From Rhizobium lentis (GTDB taxonomy: Bacteria > Pseudomonadota > Alphaproteobacteria > Rhizobiales > Rhizobiaceae), in the NCBI RefSeq assembly GCF_017352135.1, contig NZ_CP071454.1, forward strand, positions 310,001-374,000: a stretch of DNA of 64,000 nucleotides, read 5' to 3'. The position numbers and the translations under genes are program-made. The notes below the pieces were generated by a model. The model was not told the origin of the DNA. It saw only the letters and a program-made list of their open reading frames with translations, and did not search any database. Position 1 is the stretch's first letter. Each line of letters starts with the position of its first letter. Shown here in pieces: positions 1-9,368 of this stretch.

Positions 1-1976
1 TCGTCCGCCTGATCAAACAGTTGATCCAGGCCGAGGGCCTCGACGACAAGCGCTGGCCGGCCAAGCAATTCGCCGGCATGATCGACACCTGGAAGAACAA
101 GGGCCTCGGCCCGGCCGATATTCCCGAGGGCGACGCTCGCGCCTTTGCCAACGGCCGCGGCCGCGATCTCTATTTCGCCTATCAGGCGCGCCTCTCGACG
201 CTGAATGCCTGCGATTTCGGCGACCTGCTGATGCATCCGATCGCGATCTTCCGTAAGAACCCGGATCTCTTGAAGGAATATCACGGCAGATTCCGCTATA
301 TCCTCGTCGACGAATACCAGGACACCAACACCGCGCAATATATGTGGCTGAGGCTGCTGGCCCAGCGCGCCAAAGGAGAGCCGCAGAACGTCTGCTGCGT
401 CGGCGACGACGACCAGTCGATCTATGGCTGGCGCGGCGCCGAGGTCGACAATATCCTGCGCTTCGAGAAGGATTTCCCCGGCGCCAGGGTCATCAAGCTT
501 GAGCGCAACTACCGTTCGACCGAACATATCCTTGGTGCCGCCGCCCATCTGATCGCCCACAATGAAGGCCGCTTGGGCAAGACACTGTTCACCGACCGCG
601 CCGACCCCGATGACGTCAAGGTGCAGGTCCACGCCTCCTGGGATTCGGAGGAGGAGGCCCGCGCCATCGGCGAGGAGATCGAGCAGCTCCAGCGCCAAAA
701 GCATCTGTTGAACGACATGGCGATCCTGGTGCGCGCCTCCTTCCAGATGCGTGAATTCGAAGACCGCTTCGTCACCCTTGGCCTCAACTACCGCGTCATC
801 GGTGGCCCGCGTTTCTACGAGCGCCTCGAAATCCGCGACGCCATGGCCTATTTCCGGCTCGTCGCACAGCCGGCCGACGACCTCGCCTTCGAGCGCATCA
901 TCAATACACCCAAGCGCGGCCTCGGCGACACGACGGTACGCGCGCTGCACGATTATGCGCGCGCTCGCGACATCCCCATGCTTGCGGCAGCGGCCGACAT
1001 CATCGAAACGGACGAGCTGAAGCCGAAGGCGCGAAAGGCCCTTTTCGACGTGATTCAATCTTTCCGCCGATGGCAGGAACTGCTTGAAAATACACCGCAT
1101 ACCGAACTTGCCGAGCAGATCCTCGAAGAGTCCAGCTATACCGACATGTGGAAGAACGATAAGAGCGCGGAAGCGCCCGGCCGCCTCGAAAACTTGAAGG
1201 AACTGATCCGCTCGATGGAAAGCTTCGAGTCGATGCGCGGTTTCCTCGAGCACGTCTCGCTGGTCATGGACGCCGAGACCAATGAGAATCTCGACGCCGT
1301 CTCGATCATGACGCTGCACTCCGCCAAGGGCCTGGAATTCGACACCGTCTTTCTCCCTGGCTGGGAGGAAGGCCTGTTCCCGCACCAGCGCTCGCTCGAT
1401 GAGAGCGGCCGCGCCGGCCTTGAGGAAGAGCGCCGCCTCGCCTATGTCGGCATCACCCGCGCCAAGCGCCGCTGCCACATCTGGTTCGTTTCCAACCGCC
1501 GCATTCACGGCCTCTGGCAATCGACCCTGCCTTCGCGCTTCCTCGACGAACTGCCGGAAACCCATGTCGAGGTCGCCGAGATGGAGCAGAGCTATGGCGG
1601 TTACGGCCGCGGCGGCTACGGTCAGTCCCGCTTCGACAAGGCCGAGCCCTTTGCCAATTCCTATTCCACCCCCGGCTGGAAACGTGCCCAGGCCAATAAG
1701 ACCGACGCCACCCGCGACAATTGGGGCACCCGCTCCGGCCACGCGGTGGAACGCATCGGCTACGGCGAAAGCGGCCCGAAGGGACGAACGATCGAAGGCG
1801 AGCTGGTGGCGAAATCGACGTCGTCGGAGCCGTCGCGCTTCACCCTCGGCGACCGCGTGTTCCACCTGAAGTTCGGCAACGGCAATATCACCGGCATCGA
1901 AGGCAACAAGCTGACGATCGATTTCGATCGCGCGGGGCAGAAGCGGGTGCTGGACGGCTTCGTCGAGCGCGTGTGA
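1..1976 (+). CDS. uvrD: ATP-dependent DNA helicase UvrD/PcrA, 5' end cut off by the window
   Basis: Superfamily 1A 3'-5' DNA helicase, used in nucleotide excision and mismatch repair and for clearing proteins from DNA. The reading frame is open from base 3, so the N terminus (about 170 residues, with the Walker A motif) lies outside the window. Visible motifs are Walker B VDEYQDTN, motif III VGDDDQSIYGWRGA, motif IV ERNYRST, motif V TLHSAKGLEF and motif VI VGITRAKRR. The C terminus (FTLGDRVFHLKFGNG to the end) is the Tudor-like domain typical of PcrA/UvrD. A G/Y-rich linker (YGGYGRGGYG) precedes it. The visible 657 codons fit a protein of about 820 residues. No terminator is seen after the stop; a convergent gene begins 22 bases on. 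Confidence 0.95.
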   Translation, partial: VRLIKQLIQAEGLDDKRWPAKQFAGMIDTWKNKGLGPADIPEGDARAFANGRGRDLYFAYQARLSTLNACDFGDLLMHPIAIFRKNPDLLKEYHGRFRYILVDEYQDTNTAQYMWLRLLAQRAKGEPQNVCCVGDDDQSIYGWRGAEVDNILRFEKDFPGARVIKLERNYRSTEHILGAAAHLIAHNEGRLGKTLFTDRADPDDVKVQVHASWDSEEEARAIGEEIEQLQRQKHLLNDMAILVRASFQMREFEDRFVTLGLNYRVIGGPRFYERLEIRDAMAYFRLVAQPADDLAFERIINTPKRGLGDTTVRALHDYARARDIPMLAAAADIIETDELKPKARKALFDVIQSFRRWQELLENTPHTELAEQILEESSYTDMWKNDKSAEAPGRLENLKELIRSMESFESMRGFLEHVSLVMDAETNENLDAVSIMTLHSAKGLEFDTVFLPGWEEGLFPHQRSLDESGRAGLEEERRLAYVGITRAKRRCHIWFVSNRRIHGLWQSTLPSRFLDELPETHVEVAEMEQSYGGYGRGGYGQSRFDKAEPFANSYSTPGWKRAQANKTDATRDNWGTRSGHAVERIGYGESGPKGRTIEGELVAKSTSSEPSRFTLGDRVFHLKFGNGNITGIEGNKLTIDFDRAGQKRVLDGFVERV

Positions 1977-1997
1977 TCTTGCGGCGAGCGGGAACCC

Positions 1998-2345
1998 TCA
2001 CCCAAACATCCGCATACTGCTGAGCCCGAGAATATCGTTCAGCAGAGCGATCCCCATTCCGAGGGCGACGATCGACAATCCGATCAGGAAGAGCCGCCGA
2101 GCCCGGTCATATTTGGCCGCGAGCAGCGAGTCGCGCGCCAAGAGATCGGCAAACACCTTCACCTGAATGGCGATGCCGACGGTCAGGAACGCCATCGGCA
2201 GCAGATCGACACGGCTCCAGTCATTCGGATTGGACACCCAGAGACTGATGAAATTGAGCGAGAAACCAAGGATGATCCCGGTCGCCGTCAGCGACCCGTT
2301 GCGGAAGGTAGCGTCGATCTTTTCGTCTGCTTGAGGCTCGAACAT
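1998..2345 (-). CDS. Small multi-pass membrane protein of unknown function
   Basis: I do not recognise the family. The 115-residue product starts MFEPQADEKIDATF; a longer frame upstream to 2513 is open but its residues look like non-coding translation (basic, Cys/Ser-rich), so the internal ATG is preferred. Three hydrophobic segments (about residues 19-36, 48-64, 86-104) suggest an inner-membrane protein with a short acidic N-terminal tail and a basic loop (AKYDRARR) between TM2 and TM3. It is convergent with uvrD and divergent from pncA. The ribosome-binding site is weak. It could be a minor conserved hypothetical protein; no function is inferred. Confidence 0.6.
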   Translation of the reverse strand: MFEPQADEKIDATFRNGSLTATGIILGFSLNFISLWVSNPNDWSRVDLLPMAFLTVGIAIQVKVFADLLARDSLLAAKYDRARRLFLIGLSIVALGMGIALLNDILGLSSMRMFG

Positions 2346-2574
2346 GGTTTCAATCTCGACTTGCTGTTGATGCAAGAAAGGCAGAAATCGCGGCCGTGAG
2401 CAAGATCGAGACGCGGAAGCTTCGATCTGCCGACCGCAAGCACCATCCGCTTTCCCTCCGTTTCGCGAACGACCTATCGCTGTGATTGTATTAGCGAATA
2501 CTTTTTCGACCAACTGCTACCGCTGGTGCCAGAATTAACACTTGCGCGCCCGCGCTAGGAAATCCACTAGTGAT

Positions 2575-2602
2575 GCATTCGTGCATTTTCGCATTTTGCA
2601 TT
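2575..2602 (+). promoter_or_regulatory. Four phased GCATT direct repeats upstream of pncA
   Basis: GCATT occurs at 2575, 2583, 2591 and 2598, that is at 8, 8 and 7 base steps, and ends 26 bases before the pncA ATG. The stretch is AT-richer than its surroundings, as expected for a promoter or regulator-binding region. No known operator is recognised; the role is inference. Confidence 0.35.
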
Positions 2603-2628
2603 GTAATCACGCGAAGGGATTGGCCTTG

Positions 2629-3255
2629 ATGAAAGCGCTGCTGCTCGTCGATATTCAGAACGGCTTCTGTCCGGGCGGCAATCTGCCCGTGCCGGACGGC
2701 GACGAGGTGGTTCCCGTCGCAAACCGACTAATCGACAGCGGCAGATATGATCTCATCGTCGCCTCCCAAGACTGGCACCCGCCCGGCCATGGCAGCTTCG
2801 CCTCGGCCCATCCGGGTGCCGCCCCTTTCGAAATGGGCGAACTGTCCGGCAAGCCGCAAATGATGTGGCCGGACCATTGCATCCAGGGCACGCTCGACGC
2901 GGAACTGCATCCTCAGCTGAAATCCGAAGAGATCGACCTCATTCAGCAGAAGGGCGAGGATCCTAGGATCGACAGCTATTCGGCATTCCGCGACAATGAC
3001 CAGGATGCCACGACCGGTCTTTCCAATTTCCTCCAGGATCAGGGTGTCACCGATCTCGACGTCTGCGGGCTGGCGACCGATTATTGTGTCAAGTTCTCGG
3101 CGCTCGACGCGCTCGAGATGATGCCGGGTGTGCGCGTGCGCTTCATCGAGGACGCAAGCCGCGGCATCACCCCCGAAGGTGTTGCCGCCGCCATCGACGA
3201 GATGCGGGCACATGGCATCGCAGTGATCAAAAGCACGGATGCCTTGCGCGAATGA
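2629..3255 (+). CDS. pncA: Nicotinamidase / pyrazinamidase
   Basis: Cytosolic amidohydrolase that converts nicotinamide to nicotinate for the NAD salvage pathway. The 208-residue product has the cysteine-hydrolase fold: the catalytic Asp in LLLVDIQNGF (residue 8), metal-binding residues in QDWHPPGHGSF, the WPDHCIQGT loop, the Lys in IQQKGEDPRIDSYSAF, and the nucleophilic Cys in CGLATDYCVKFSA. Length matches the family (about 200-213). The ATG at 2629 is chosen because homology begins at MKALLLVDIQ; the frame is open 87 bases further up but adds unrelated residues. It stands alone, convergent with the next gene. GCATT repeats lie just upstream. Confidence 0.95.
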   Translation: MKALLLVDIQNGFCPGGNLPVPDGDEVVPVANRLIDSGRYDLIVASQDWHPPGHGSFASAHPGAAPFEMGELSGKPQMMWPDHCIQGTLDAELHPQLKSEEIDLIQQKGEDPRIDSYSAFRDNDQDATTGLSNFLQDQGVTDLDVCGLATDYCVKFSALDALEMMPGVRVRFIEDASRGITPEGVAAAIDEMRAHGIAVIKSTDALRE

Positions 3256-3270
3256 GCGTCCGATCGCCGG

Positions 3271-4818
3271 CTATTTCAACAGATAGGCATCGAACGTCTC
3301 ATCGCTGCCGGCAACGGGGCCAAAGCGCTTGATGAGGGTCGTCTCGCTCAAAAATGCGGAAATGTCCTCCGGCGTCAGAGACAGTAGCCAATTGTAACTT
3401 TCATGCAACGAGACGGGCCCGCCAATTCGCTCAAGCCGCTGCGAGAGAAGAATGACGATGGGCGCATGCTCGCTCTGCTGCAATTGCCGCGCCGTCCGGA
3501 GAATATCGGCAAGGCTGAGTGAAAGCCGCGCATTGCGGGTATATCGCACGATGGCGCCGAACCGCTCCTCCCGCACCAGATAGGTGCGATTGGAGACGTA
3601 ATAGGGCAAAGGTTCCACGAGATAGTCGGGATCCGCCATGATGATCGCCTCCTTGAGATCGGGGCGAGACTGAATGAACGAGCCGAGATCACGGGCTCGG
3701 CTCAGCGGTATGTCGGTGAAGAGGAACTGAGAGACCTTTTCGATAGCGGAGACGACCTGCAGCGCCAGCAATATCATGAAGCACAGACGCCCGATCTTCA
3801 CGACGCCGCCGGCGGCCTCGGTGCCGGCAACCTCCGCAGAGCCAGGCCGAGGCATCGTCAAAGCGGTGATTGCGATCATGAAGACCAGCCACAGCGCCTG
3901 ATGCCTGTAATTTCCTGGATAGACAAGCGTAAAGAGCAGCGAGAGCCCCAGGAGAACCAGTGCTGCGGCAAACATCGCCTGTCGCCGGTTCGCCAGGCCC
4001 AGCAGACTGCCATAGATGAGCACGGCCATCAGCGATGCGAAAATCCCGGCGAGCAAGGGATCAGCCACGATCAGTTGAAGGATTCCGTCAGGGTAGAACC
4101 CCATGAAATAGGAACTGGCCGCGGAAAGGGCATGGAGGGCTAGCAAAGCGAAATTCTTGCCTGCGAGATCGTTCTGCCCGGCGTCATTGAAGGTCGGATA
4201 GACCGTCAGCAGGCACAGAACTACGCCGACCGCGGCCAGGGCAACAGCTGTCGCAAAGGCCTGAAATGCCGACAGAGGAGGTCTTGGACGCGTCAGAACC
4301 AGATCGAAAAACCAATAGGCGAGGAAACCGCCGACGAGGACGACCGAGTGGACATTGATATTTGCCAGCAAGGCAAACAACAGGCCGAGCAATATCCCCT
4401 TGCGTGCCCCCCTCTTCCAGCTCAGGACGATAAGGAAGGTCACCAGCATGCTGATGCCGTAATTTCGCGACATCGCGGCGTAATCGAAAACCGAAAAGCT
4501 GCTGAACAACGACAGCAGCATCGTTGAGACCGGCAGTTTCAGCCTGAAAACAAGGAGGTAGGCGGAGGCCGTCGCGACCGTCAATGCCACGATTTTCAGG
4601 ACGACGGGTGAGCCGATCACGACATGGGCGGCGCGCAGCAGGATATACCAGAGAGCGGGATGACCTTCGCCACGCATCTGGCGAAGCATATCGATGAAGC
4701 TCTCCCCCTGCAGGGCGAGCGACAAGGCGCGGACCTCGTCGCGCCACACGGTTTCCGACCAGCAAAGCGCGGAGGCCAGCGCAAGCCACACCAGAAAGAT
4801 CGATATCTTGCCGAGCAT
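3271..4818 (-). CDS. Multi-pass membrane protein resembling GT-C (GT39/ArnT-like) glycosyltransferases
   Basis: A 515-residue integral membrane protein with about ten hydrophobic helices. After the first helix (FLVWLALASALCW) comes a short loop with an acidic motif, WRDEVRALSLAL, followed by RGEGHPALWYILLR; this layout (TM1, acidic loop, HPxxWY) is like the polyprenol-phosphate-sugar glycosyltransferases of the GT-C fold. The C-terminal 120 residues are soluble and probably periplasmic. The ATG at 4818 is chosen; a TTG at 4869 is in frame but neither has a good ribosome-binding site. It stands alone. A role in sugar transfer to a surface molecule is inference; the donor and acceptor cannot be told. 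Confidence 0.7.
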   Translation of the reverse strand: MLGKISIFLVWLALASALCWSETVWRDEVRALSLALQGESFIDMLRQMRGEGHPALWYILLRAAHVVIGSPVVLKIVALTVATASAYLLVFRLKLPVSTMLLSLFSSFSVFDYAAMSRNYGISMLVTFLIVLSWKRGARKGILLGLLFALLANINVHSVVLVGGFLAYWFFDLVLTRPRPPLSAFQAFATAVALAAVGVVLCLLTVYPTFNDAGQNDLAGKNFALLALHALSAASSYFMGFYPDGILQLIVADPLLAGIFASLMAVLIYGSLLGLANRRQAMFAAALVLLGLSLLFTLVYPGNYRHQALWLVFMIAITALTMPRPGSAEVAGTEAAGGVVKIGRLCFMILLALQVVSAIEKVSQFLFTDIPLSRARDLGSFIQSRPDLKEAIIMADPDYLVEPLPYYVSNRTYLVREERFGAIVRYTRNARLSLSLADILRTARQLQQSEHAPIVILLSQRLERIGGPVSLHESYNWLLSLTPEDISAFLSETTLIKRFGPVAGSDETFDAYLLK

Positions 4819-5099
4819 GGTTGATCGAGGTTGATCGATATCGGAGACAATCACAGCCAAATGACGCAACCCGGTGACCGAAATTGTCGCGACGATACCG
4901 GCGCCCCGATAATTTGGTGTTAAGATGGGGCGTCTGCGCCTGGATGGAACTTGGAATGATTTCCGCTTTCACGAGCGCTGCGGTCGATCTCGTTGCCGGC
5001 GGCGGCTCCGGCGACGGCGAGTAAAATAGCGCATCCGTGTCGGCTGAACCCAGCTCAATCCGTCCTTGGCTTTGTACAGAGCAACCATGGGAGCTGAGA

Positions 5100-5765
5100 A
5101 TGAGAAAGCTTGTGACCGCAGCCTTCGTAAGCCTGGACGGCGTCATGCAGGCGCCGGGCGCGCCCGAGGAGGATCCGACCGGCGGCTTCAGCCTTGGCGG
5201 CTGGACCGTCAATTACTGGGACGAGCCCATGGGCGAGTTCATGGGCGGGATCTTTAGCGATCCCTTCGCATTGCTGCTCGGCCGCAAGACCTACGAGATC
5301 TTTACCGCCCACTGGCCTTTCGTCGGTCAAGACGATCCCATCGGAAAGGTCTTCAATGCCGCGACCAAATATGTCGCGACCACCTCGGAAGAACAGCTGA
5401 CCTGGGAAAACACCGTCGCCCTGCGTGGCGACGTCGCCGGCGAAATCGCCCGGCTGAAGCAGGAAGACGGCCCGGATCTCCTAACGCAGGGCAGCAGCGG
5501 CTTGTTGCAGACCTTGCTGGCGCACGATCTGATCGACGAACTCCGGCTTCTGACCTTCCCGCTTATTCTCGGTCCCGGCAAGCGCCTGTTCGCCGATGGC
5601 GCCAAACCGCAGGCGCTGAAGCTTACGACGACCTCCGTATCCACGACCGGTGTCATCATGAGCGTCTACGAGCGCGCCGGCGAGGTCAAAACCGGCAGCT
5701 TTGCGATGCAGGAGCCTTCACAAGCCGAAATCGCGCGCCGGGAGCGCATTAAGCGCGAGGGCTGA
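5100..5765 (+). CDS. Dihydrofolate reductase family protein (RibD C-terminal domain)
   Basis: 221-residue single-domain protein of the RibD_C/DHFR-like superfamily. Seen: RKLVTAAFVSLDGVMQAPG at the N terminus (the SLDG motif), LLGRKTYEIF, and a C-terminal DLIDELRLLTFPLILGPGKRLFA block typical of the family. Members probably reduce an unknown substrate with NADPH; true folate activity is not implied. The ATG at 5100 follows GGGAGCTGAGA, a usable ribosome-binding site; upstream residues in the longer frame are unrelated. The last 25 residues are basic/acidic and probably disordered. It is convergent with the DUF2164 gene 15 bases away. Confidence 0.85.
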   Translation: MRKLVTAAFVSLDGVMQAPGAPEEDPTGGFSLGGWTVNYWDEPMGEFMGGIFSDPFALLLGRKTYEIFTAHWPFVGQDDPIGKVFNAATKYVATTSEEQLTWENTVALRGDVAGEIARLKQEDGPDLLTQGSSGLLQTLLAHDLIDELRLLTFPLILGPGKRLFADGAKPQALKLTTTSVSTTGVIMSVYERAGEVKTGSFAMQEPSQAEIARRERIKREG

Positions 5766-5780
5766 GACGCCGCTGCCCGC

Positions 5781-6044
5781 TTACGAGCCAACGGTCTTGT
5801 TCTTCTCGTCGCGCTCCAGGAGATAGATGTCCTCCGCCAGATCCTCCATCTTCTTCAGGAGGGCTGCATGGGCATCGCGAAGGCCCTGATTGTAATAATG
5901 GGCGCCGATCTCCTCGGCGAAGAAATCGAGCAGGAATTCGGCCGGCATCGCGCCGATCGGCTGGTCGAGCTCCGTCTCGAAATAACGGCGAATGCTGGAA
6001 ACGATCGTCGCCTTCGCCTCCTTCGAAAATTCGATCTTCTTCAT
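5781..6044 (-). CDS. DUF2164 family protein
   Basis: Small 87-residue cytosolic protein of the DUF2164 family, recognised by the conserved block RRYFETELDQPIG, AEFLLDFFAEEIG and YYNQGLRDA. The sequence is predicted to be all-helical and strongly acidic, with a hydrophobic core helix. No enzymatic motif is present and the function is unknown. GAGAGGGACCC just before the ATG gives a ribosome-binding site. It is divergent from azlC, with 132 bases between the starts. Confidence 0.85.
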   Translation of the reverse strand: MKKIEFSKEAKATIVSSIRRYFETELDQPIGAMPAEFLLDFFAEEIGAHYYNQGLRDAHAALLKKMEDLAEDIYLLERDEKNKTVGS

Positions 6045-6176
6045 GGGTCCCTCTCGGCCGGATGCGATAAGGGCTTTGATGCTTCAGCGAAATCGATTGG
6101 TCAATCAACGAAATTCAATTGCCGCGGCAACTCATAAACCATAAGGGAAAGCTGAATTTCCAACAGGATCACTCAT

Positions 6177-6908
6177 ATGGATCGCGCCGACTTTGTTGAA
6201 GGTTTGCGGGGCGGCTCCGCCGTTGCCCTGGCATCGGCGCCCTTTGGCGCCCTGTTCGGCGCACTCGCGGTCGAAAACGGCATGTCGCTCTCAGAAGCCG
6301 CCTTCATGAGCGCCACGGTCTACGCCGGAGCCAGCCAGATGGTCGGCATCGAACTCTTTGGGCACAATGTCCATGCCTGGCTGATCGTGCTGTCGATCCT
6401 CGCCGTCAATTTCCGCCACGTGCTCTATTCGGCGGCCTTGGCGCGCTACATCGGCCATTTCACGCCGGTGCAGAAGTTCTTCACCTTCTTCCTGCTCGTC
6501 GATCCGCAATTTGCCGAAGCGGTGAAGCGCGGAGAATCCGGCCGGCCGCTGACCTTCGCCTGGTATTTCGGCTTTGCCATCATCATCTACATTCCCTGGG
6601 TGCTGATCAGCGTCGCGGGCGGCATGCTCGGCAGCTTCATCGGCGATCCCAAGGCGATCGGCCTCGATATCCTGCTGCCTGCCTATTTCCTCGGCATCGT
6701 CCTCGGCTTCCGCAAGCGCGATAATTTCCTACCGGTGGCGCTGGTCAGCGCAGCGGCATCCGTGCTCGCCTACCGCTATGTCGGCTCGCCGTGGCATGTC
6801 AGCCTCGGCGCTGCCGCCGGCATCGTGCTCGCCGCCCTGCTGCCATTGCCGCCGCAGGAGCCCGATCTCGAAGCCGATGCCCTTCGATCCGAAGTGCACG
6901 AGGTCTGA
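6177..6908 (+). CDS. azlC: AzlC family branched-chain amino acid exporter, large subunit
   Basis: Inner-membrane permease of the LIV-E class (AzlC/YgaZ), which exports branched-chain amino acids or related compounds together with a small AzlD subunit. The 243-residue product opens with the family block GLRGGSAVALASAPFGALFGALA, followed by AAFMSATVYAGASQMVG and NFRHVLYSAALA, all typical of AzlC; six to seven helices are visible. The C-terminal tail is acidic. The gene for the small subunit begins 4 bases after the stop, so the two are co-transcribed. Confidence 0.92.
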   Translation: MDRADFVEGLRGGSAVALASAPFGALFGALAVENGMSLSEAAFMSATVYAGASQMVGIELFGHNVHAWLIVLSILAVNFRHVLYSAALARYIGHFTPVQKFFTFFLLVDPQFAEAVKRGESGRPLTFAWYFGFAIIIYIPWVLISVAGGMLGSFIGDPKAIGLDILLPAYFLGIVLGFRKRDNFLPVALVSAAASVLAYRYVGSPWHVSLGAAAGIVLAALLPLPPQEPDLEADALRSEVHEV

Positions 6909-6911
6909 GCC

Positions 6912-7220
6912 ATGGAATTCGATCTTCACATGGCGCTCGTCATCCTCGCCGCCGCGCTCGCCACCTTCGCCACCCGCATCGGCGGCTATATCCTCATCAC
7001 CCGGATGAAGAGCATTCCCCCGCGCATGGAGGCAGCGCTGAATGCCGTGCCGGCGGCGGTGCTGACGACGCTCGTCGCGCCCGCCTTCTTCATCGGCGGT
7101 TGGGAATCGAAGCTAGCGCTGATCGTCGCCCTCTTCATCGGCCTGCGCTTCACCCATACATGGATGCTCGTCGCCGCATGGATCGTCGTGATGATCTGGC
7201 GACATAGCGGCGGGCTCTGA
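6912..7220 (+). CDS. azlD: AzlD family small subunit of the branched-chain amino acid exporter
   Basis: 102-residue membrane protein with three to four hydrophobic helices. The AzlD/YgaH family signature is visible: TFATRIGGYILITR near the N terminus, MEAALNAVPAAVLTTLVAPAF in the middle and a final TWMLVAAWIVVMIWR helix. It is predicted to assemble with AzlC in the inner membrane. It starts 3 bases after the azlC stop and ends 36 bases from the convergent aminopeptidase gene. Confidence 0.92.
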   Translation: MEFDLHMALVILAAALATFATRIGGYILITRMKSIPPRMEAALNAVPAAVLTTLVAPAFFIGGWESKLALIVALFIGLRFTHTWMLVAAWIVVMIWRHSGGL

Positions 7221-7256
7221 GCACCGGCTTAACACCGATGCGCAGACGCCTTTTCC

Positions 7257-9092
7257 CTAATGTTCGAGCGGCAACGTCGCGTTCTCGAGCCACGCCCTGA
7301 CGTCGCGATCGTGGATCAGCGGCATCAGCGCCTCGCGCGTGCGGCGGTGGTAGTCGTTGAACCACTGCAGCTCGTCATGGGTCAGAAGCTCGGGGATGAC
7401 GAGGCTGCGGTCGATCGGGCAGAAGGTCAGCGTCTCGAAGCTGAGCATGGCCATGTCGCCGCCGTCGACCTCCTCGGCACCACGCACATAGATCAGGTTC
7501 TCGATACGGATCCCGAAGCTGCCTGGCCGGTAGTAGCCCGGCTCGTTCGAGAGGATCATGCCGGGCAACAGCTCCTGCGTCGAAAGCCGGGAGATGCGCT
7601 GCGGCCCCTCATGCACCGACAGATAGGAGCCGACCCCATGACCGGTGCCATGGGCGAAATCGGCACCTGCCCGCCACAGCGCGATGCGCGCCAGCGGATC
7701 GAGGTCGCAGCCGCGCGTGCCCTTCGGGAAACGCGCCGTGCTGATATCTATCATGCCTTTCAGCACCAGCGTGAAGAAGCGGCGATGCTCCTCGGAAACC
7801 GGACCGATGCCGATGGTGCGGGTGATGTCGGTCGTGCCGTTGATATATTGCGCGCCGGAATCGATCAGGAAGAGTTCGCCGGCCCGGATCATCCGGTTGC
7901 TCTCGGTCGTCACGCGGTAATGCATGATCGCCGCATGTTCGCCCGCACCCGAAATCGTATCGAAGGAAATGTCCTTCAGCGGATTCTGCATGCTCTGGCC
8001 GACGCTGGCGCGGACCGCTTCGAGACGCTCGGCGGCAGCGATCTCGCTCACCGTGCCGGGTTTTTCCTGCGACAGCCAATAGAGGAATTCCACCATCGCC
8101 GCCCCGTCCTGCAGGTGGGCGGCGGCCGAGCCGTTGATCTCGACGTCGTTTTTCACCGCACGCGGCAGCTTGGCAGGATCGACGCCCTCCACTGCCTCGC
8201 CGCCCGCCTTGCGGATGATTTCGGCGAGCGCGTAGGAAGCGATGTCGGGATCGATCAGCACGCGGCCGCCATCCCTGGACACGGCAGTGAGCCTCTCCTC
8301 CAGCGCCGAGGGCGGCAGCTGCGTCGAAATCTGCCCGAGATAGGCCTCGGCCTCGATGCCGGTCTTGCGCTTGTCGAGAAAAAGCTCGGCGCGCCCATCG
8401 GCATGAATAATGGCGCGCGCCAGCGGATGTGGCGTGTGCGGCACGTCGGCGCCGCGGATGTTGAAGGTCCAGGCAACCGAGGAGGGATCGGCGATCAGTA
8501 CCGCTGCGAGGTTCCTCTTCGAAAGATCGGCGGCGATCGTCGCGATCTTGTCGCTCGCCAGCACGCCGGCCTGGGCGACATTCTGGATGGTGACGGCGCC
8601 GAGCGGCTCGGCCGGCCGGTCGCTCCAGAGCTTGTCGAGCGGATTGTGCGGCAGGAAGACCAGCGTGCCGCCGATCTCCGAAAGCGCCCTTTCCAGGCGG
8701 CGAACCTCCGCCCCCGAATGCAGCCAGGGATCGATGCCGAGCCGCAGGCCCTTGGCTCCGTTTGCGACAAGCCAGACATGCGGGGGCGCGTTGACGAGAT
8801 CGCCGCCGGAGAAGACCGAACCGTCGACCTGTTCGGCAAGCTTCGTCACATAACGCCCGTCGACGAAGACGATCGCCTGCGTGCGCAGGATCAGCGCAAT
8901 ACCGGCCGAACCGGTAAAGCCCGTCAGCCATGCCAGCCGCTCGGAACAAGCAGGAACATATTCGCCGTTGAATTCATCGGCGCGCGGCACGAGGAAGGCA
9001 TCGATGCCGAGCGAATCGAAAGTGGCGCGCAGCGCCGATACCCGATCCCTGCCGAACTGCGGCGTGGAGGTGACGTCGAAGGACTGGAACAT
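7257..9092 (-). CDS. Aminopeptidase P family protein (Xaa-Pro aminopeptidase, M24B)
   Basis: 611-residue metallopeptidase that removes N-terminal residues preceding proline. Two creatinase N-like domains (about 1-300) come before the pita-bread M24 domain. Metal ligands are seen in order: Asp in DSGAQYINGTTDITRT (both Asp), His in GTGHGVGSYLSVHEGP, Glu in LSNEPGYY and Glu in RIENLIYV. The C-terminal 70 residues (FETLTFCPIDRSLV and following) are the long-form aminopeptidase P tail. Length fits the 600-residue class found in eukaryotes and alphaproteobacteria. The gene is divergent from the small gene at 9369. Confidence 0.93.
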   Translation of the reverse strand: MFQSFDVTSTPQFGRDRVSALRATFDSLGIDAFLVPRADEFNGEYVPACSERLAWLTGFTGSAGIALILRTQAIVFVDGRYVTKLAEQVDGSVFSGGDLVNAPPHVWLVANGAKGLRLGIDPWLHSGAEVRRLERALSEIGGTLVFLPHNPLDKLWSDRPAEPLGAVTIQNVAQAGVLASDKIATIAADLSKRNLAAVLIADPSSVAWTFNIRGADVPHTPHPLARAIIHADGRAELFLDKRKTGIEAEAYLGQISTQLPPSALEERLTAVSRDGGRVLIDPDIASYALAEIIRKAGGEAVEGVDPAKLPRAVKNDVEINGSAAAHLQDGAAMVEFLYWLSQEKPGTVSEIAAAERLEAVRASVGQSMQNPLKDISFDTISGAGEHAAIMHYRVTTESNRMIRAGELFLIDSGAQYINGTTDITRTIGIGPVSEEHRRFFTLVLKGMIDISTARFPKGTRGCDLDPLARIALWRAGADFAHGTGHGVGSYLSVHEGPQRISRLSTQELLPGMILSNEPGYYRPGSFGIRIENLIYVRGAEEVDGGDMAMLSFETLTFCPIDRSLVIPELLTHDELQWFNDYHRRTREALMPLIHDRDVRAWLENATLPLEH

Positions 9093-9242
9093 GCTGGAAA
9101 CCCGAATGGTTGAGACGAATCCGGTGAATGGATAGCCGCCATGTTAGCGAAATTTCAATCGATGGGGAGAAAAAGCGACAAACGAGTCGAAACCATTGAG
9201 CCCGCTCAATATTTTGACAGAACTGTGACGACAAAAGTTAAT

Positions 9243-9260
9243 TTGGCACGCTTTATGCAT
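9243..9260 (+). promoter_or_regulatory. Candidate sigma54 (RpoN) promoter
   Basis: TTGGCACG, four bases, then ATGCAT: the GG of the -24 element (9245-9246) and the GC of the -12 element (9257-9258) are separated by exactly 10 bases, the spacing required by sigma54. Only one base differs from the core consensus TGGCACG-N4-TTGCA. Transcription would start near 9270, about 100 bases before the small gene at 9369. A weaker TTGACA element at 9214 is an alternative housekeeping -35. Function is inferred from sequence only. Confidence 0.5.
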
Positions 9261-9368
9261 TGGCCGCATGGCTCCCATGAGCAAAAGCCTCTGCCTCCGC
9301 GTTTCAGAATAGCTATATAGACGCCATCGAACGGTTCGGACGGACCAGCAAACAAAGGAATTTTTGAA

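Noticed and set aside
4184..5212. 342-codon minus-strand frame across the GT-C-like gene and its upstream region
   Set aside because: Lies mostly on the same strand in another frame of the GT-C gene and crosses the promoter region; no family likeness.
7260..9113. 617-codon open frame on the plus strand opposite the aminopeptidase gene
   Set aside because: It is the GC-rich antisense shadow of a clear M24 peptidase; residues are His/Arg-rich with no family likeness.
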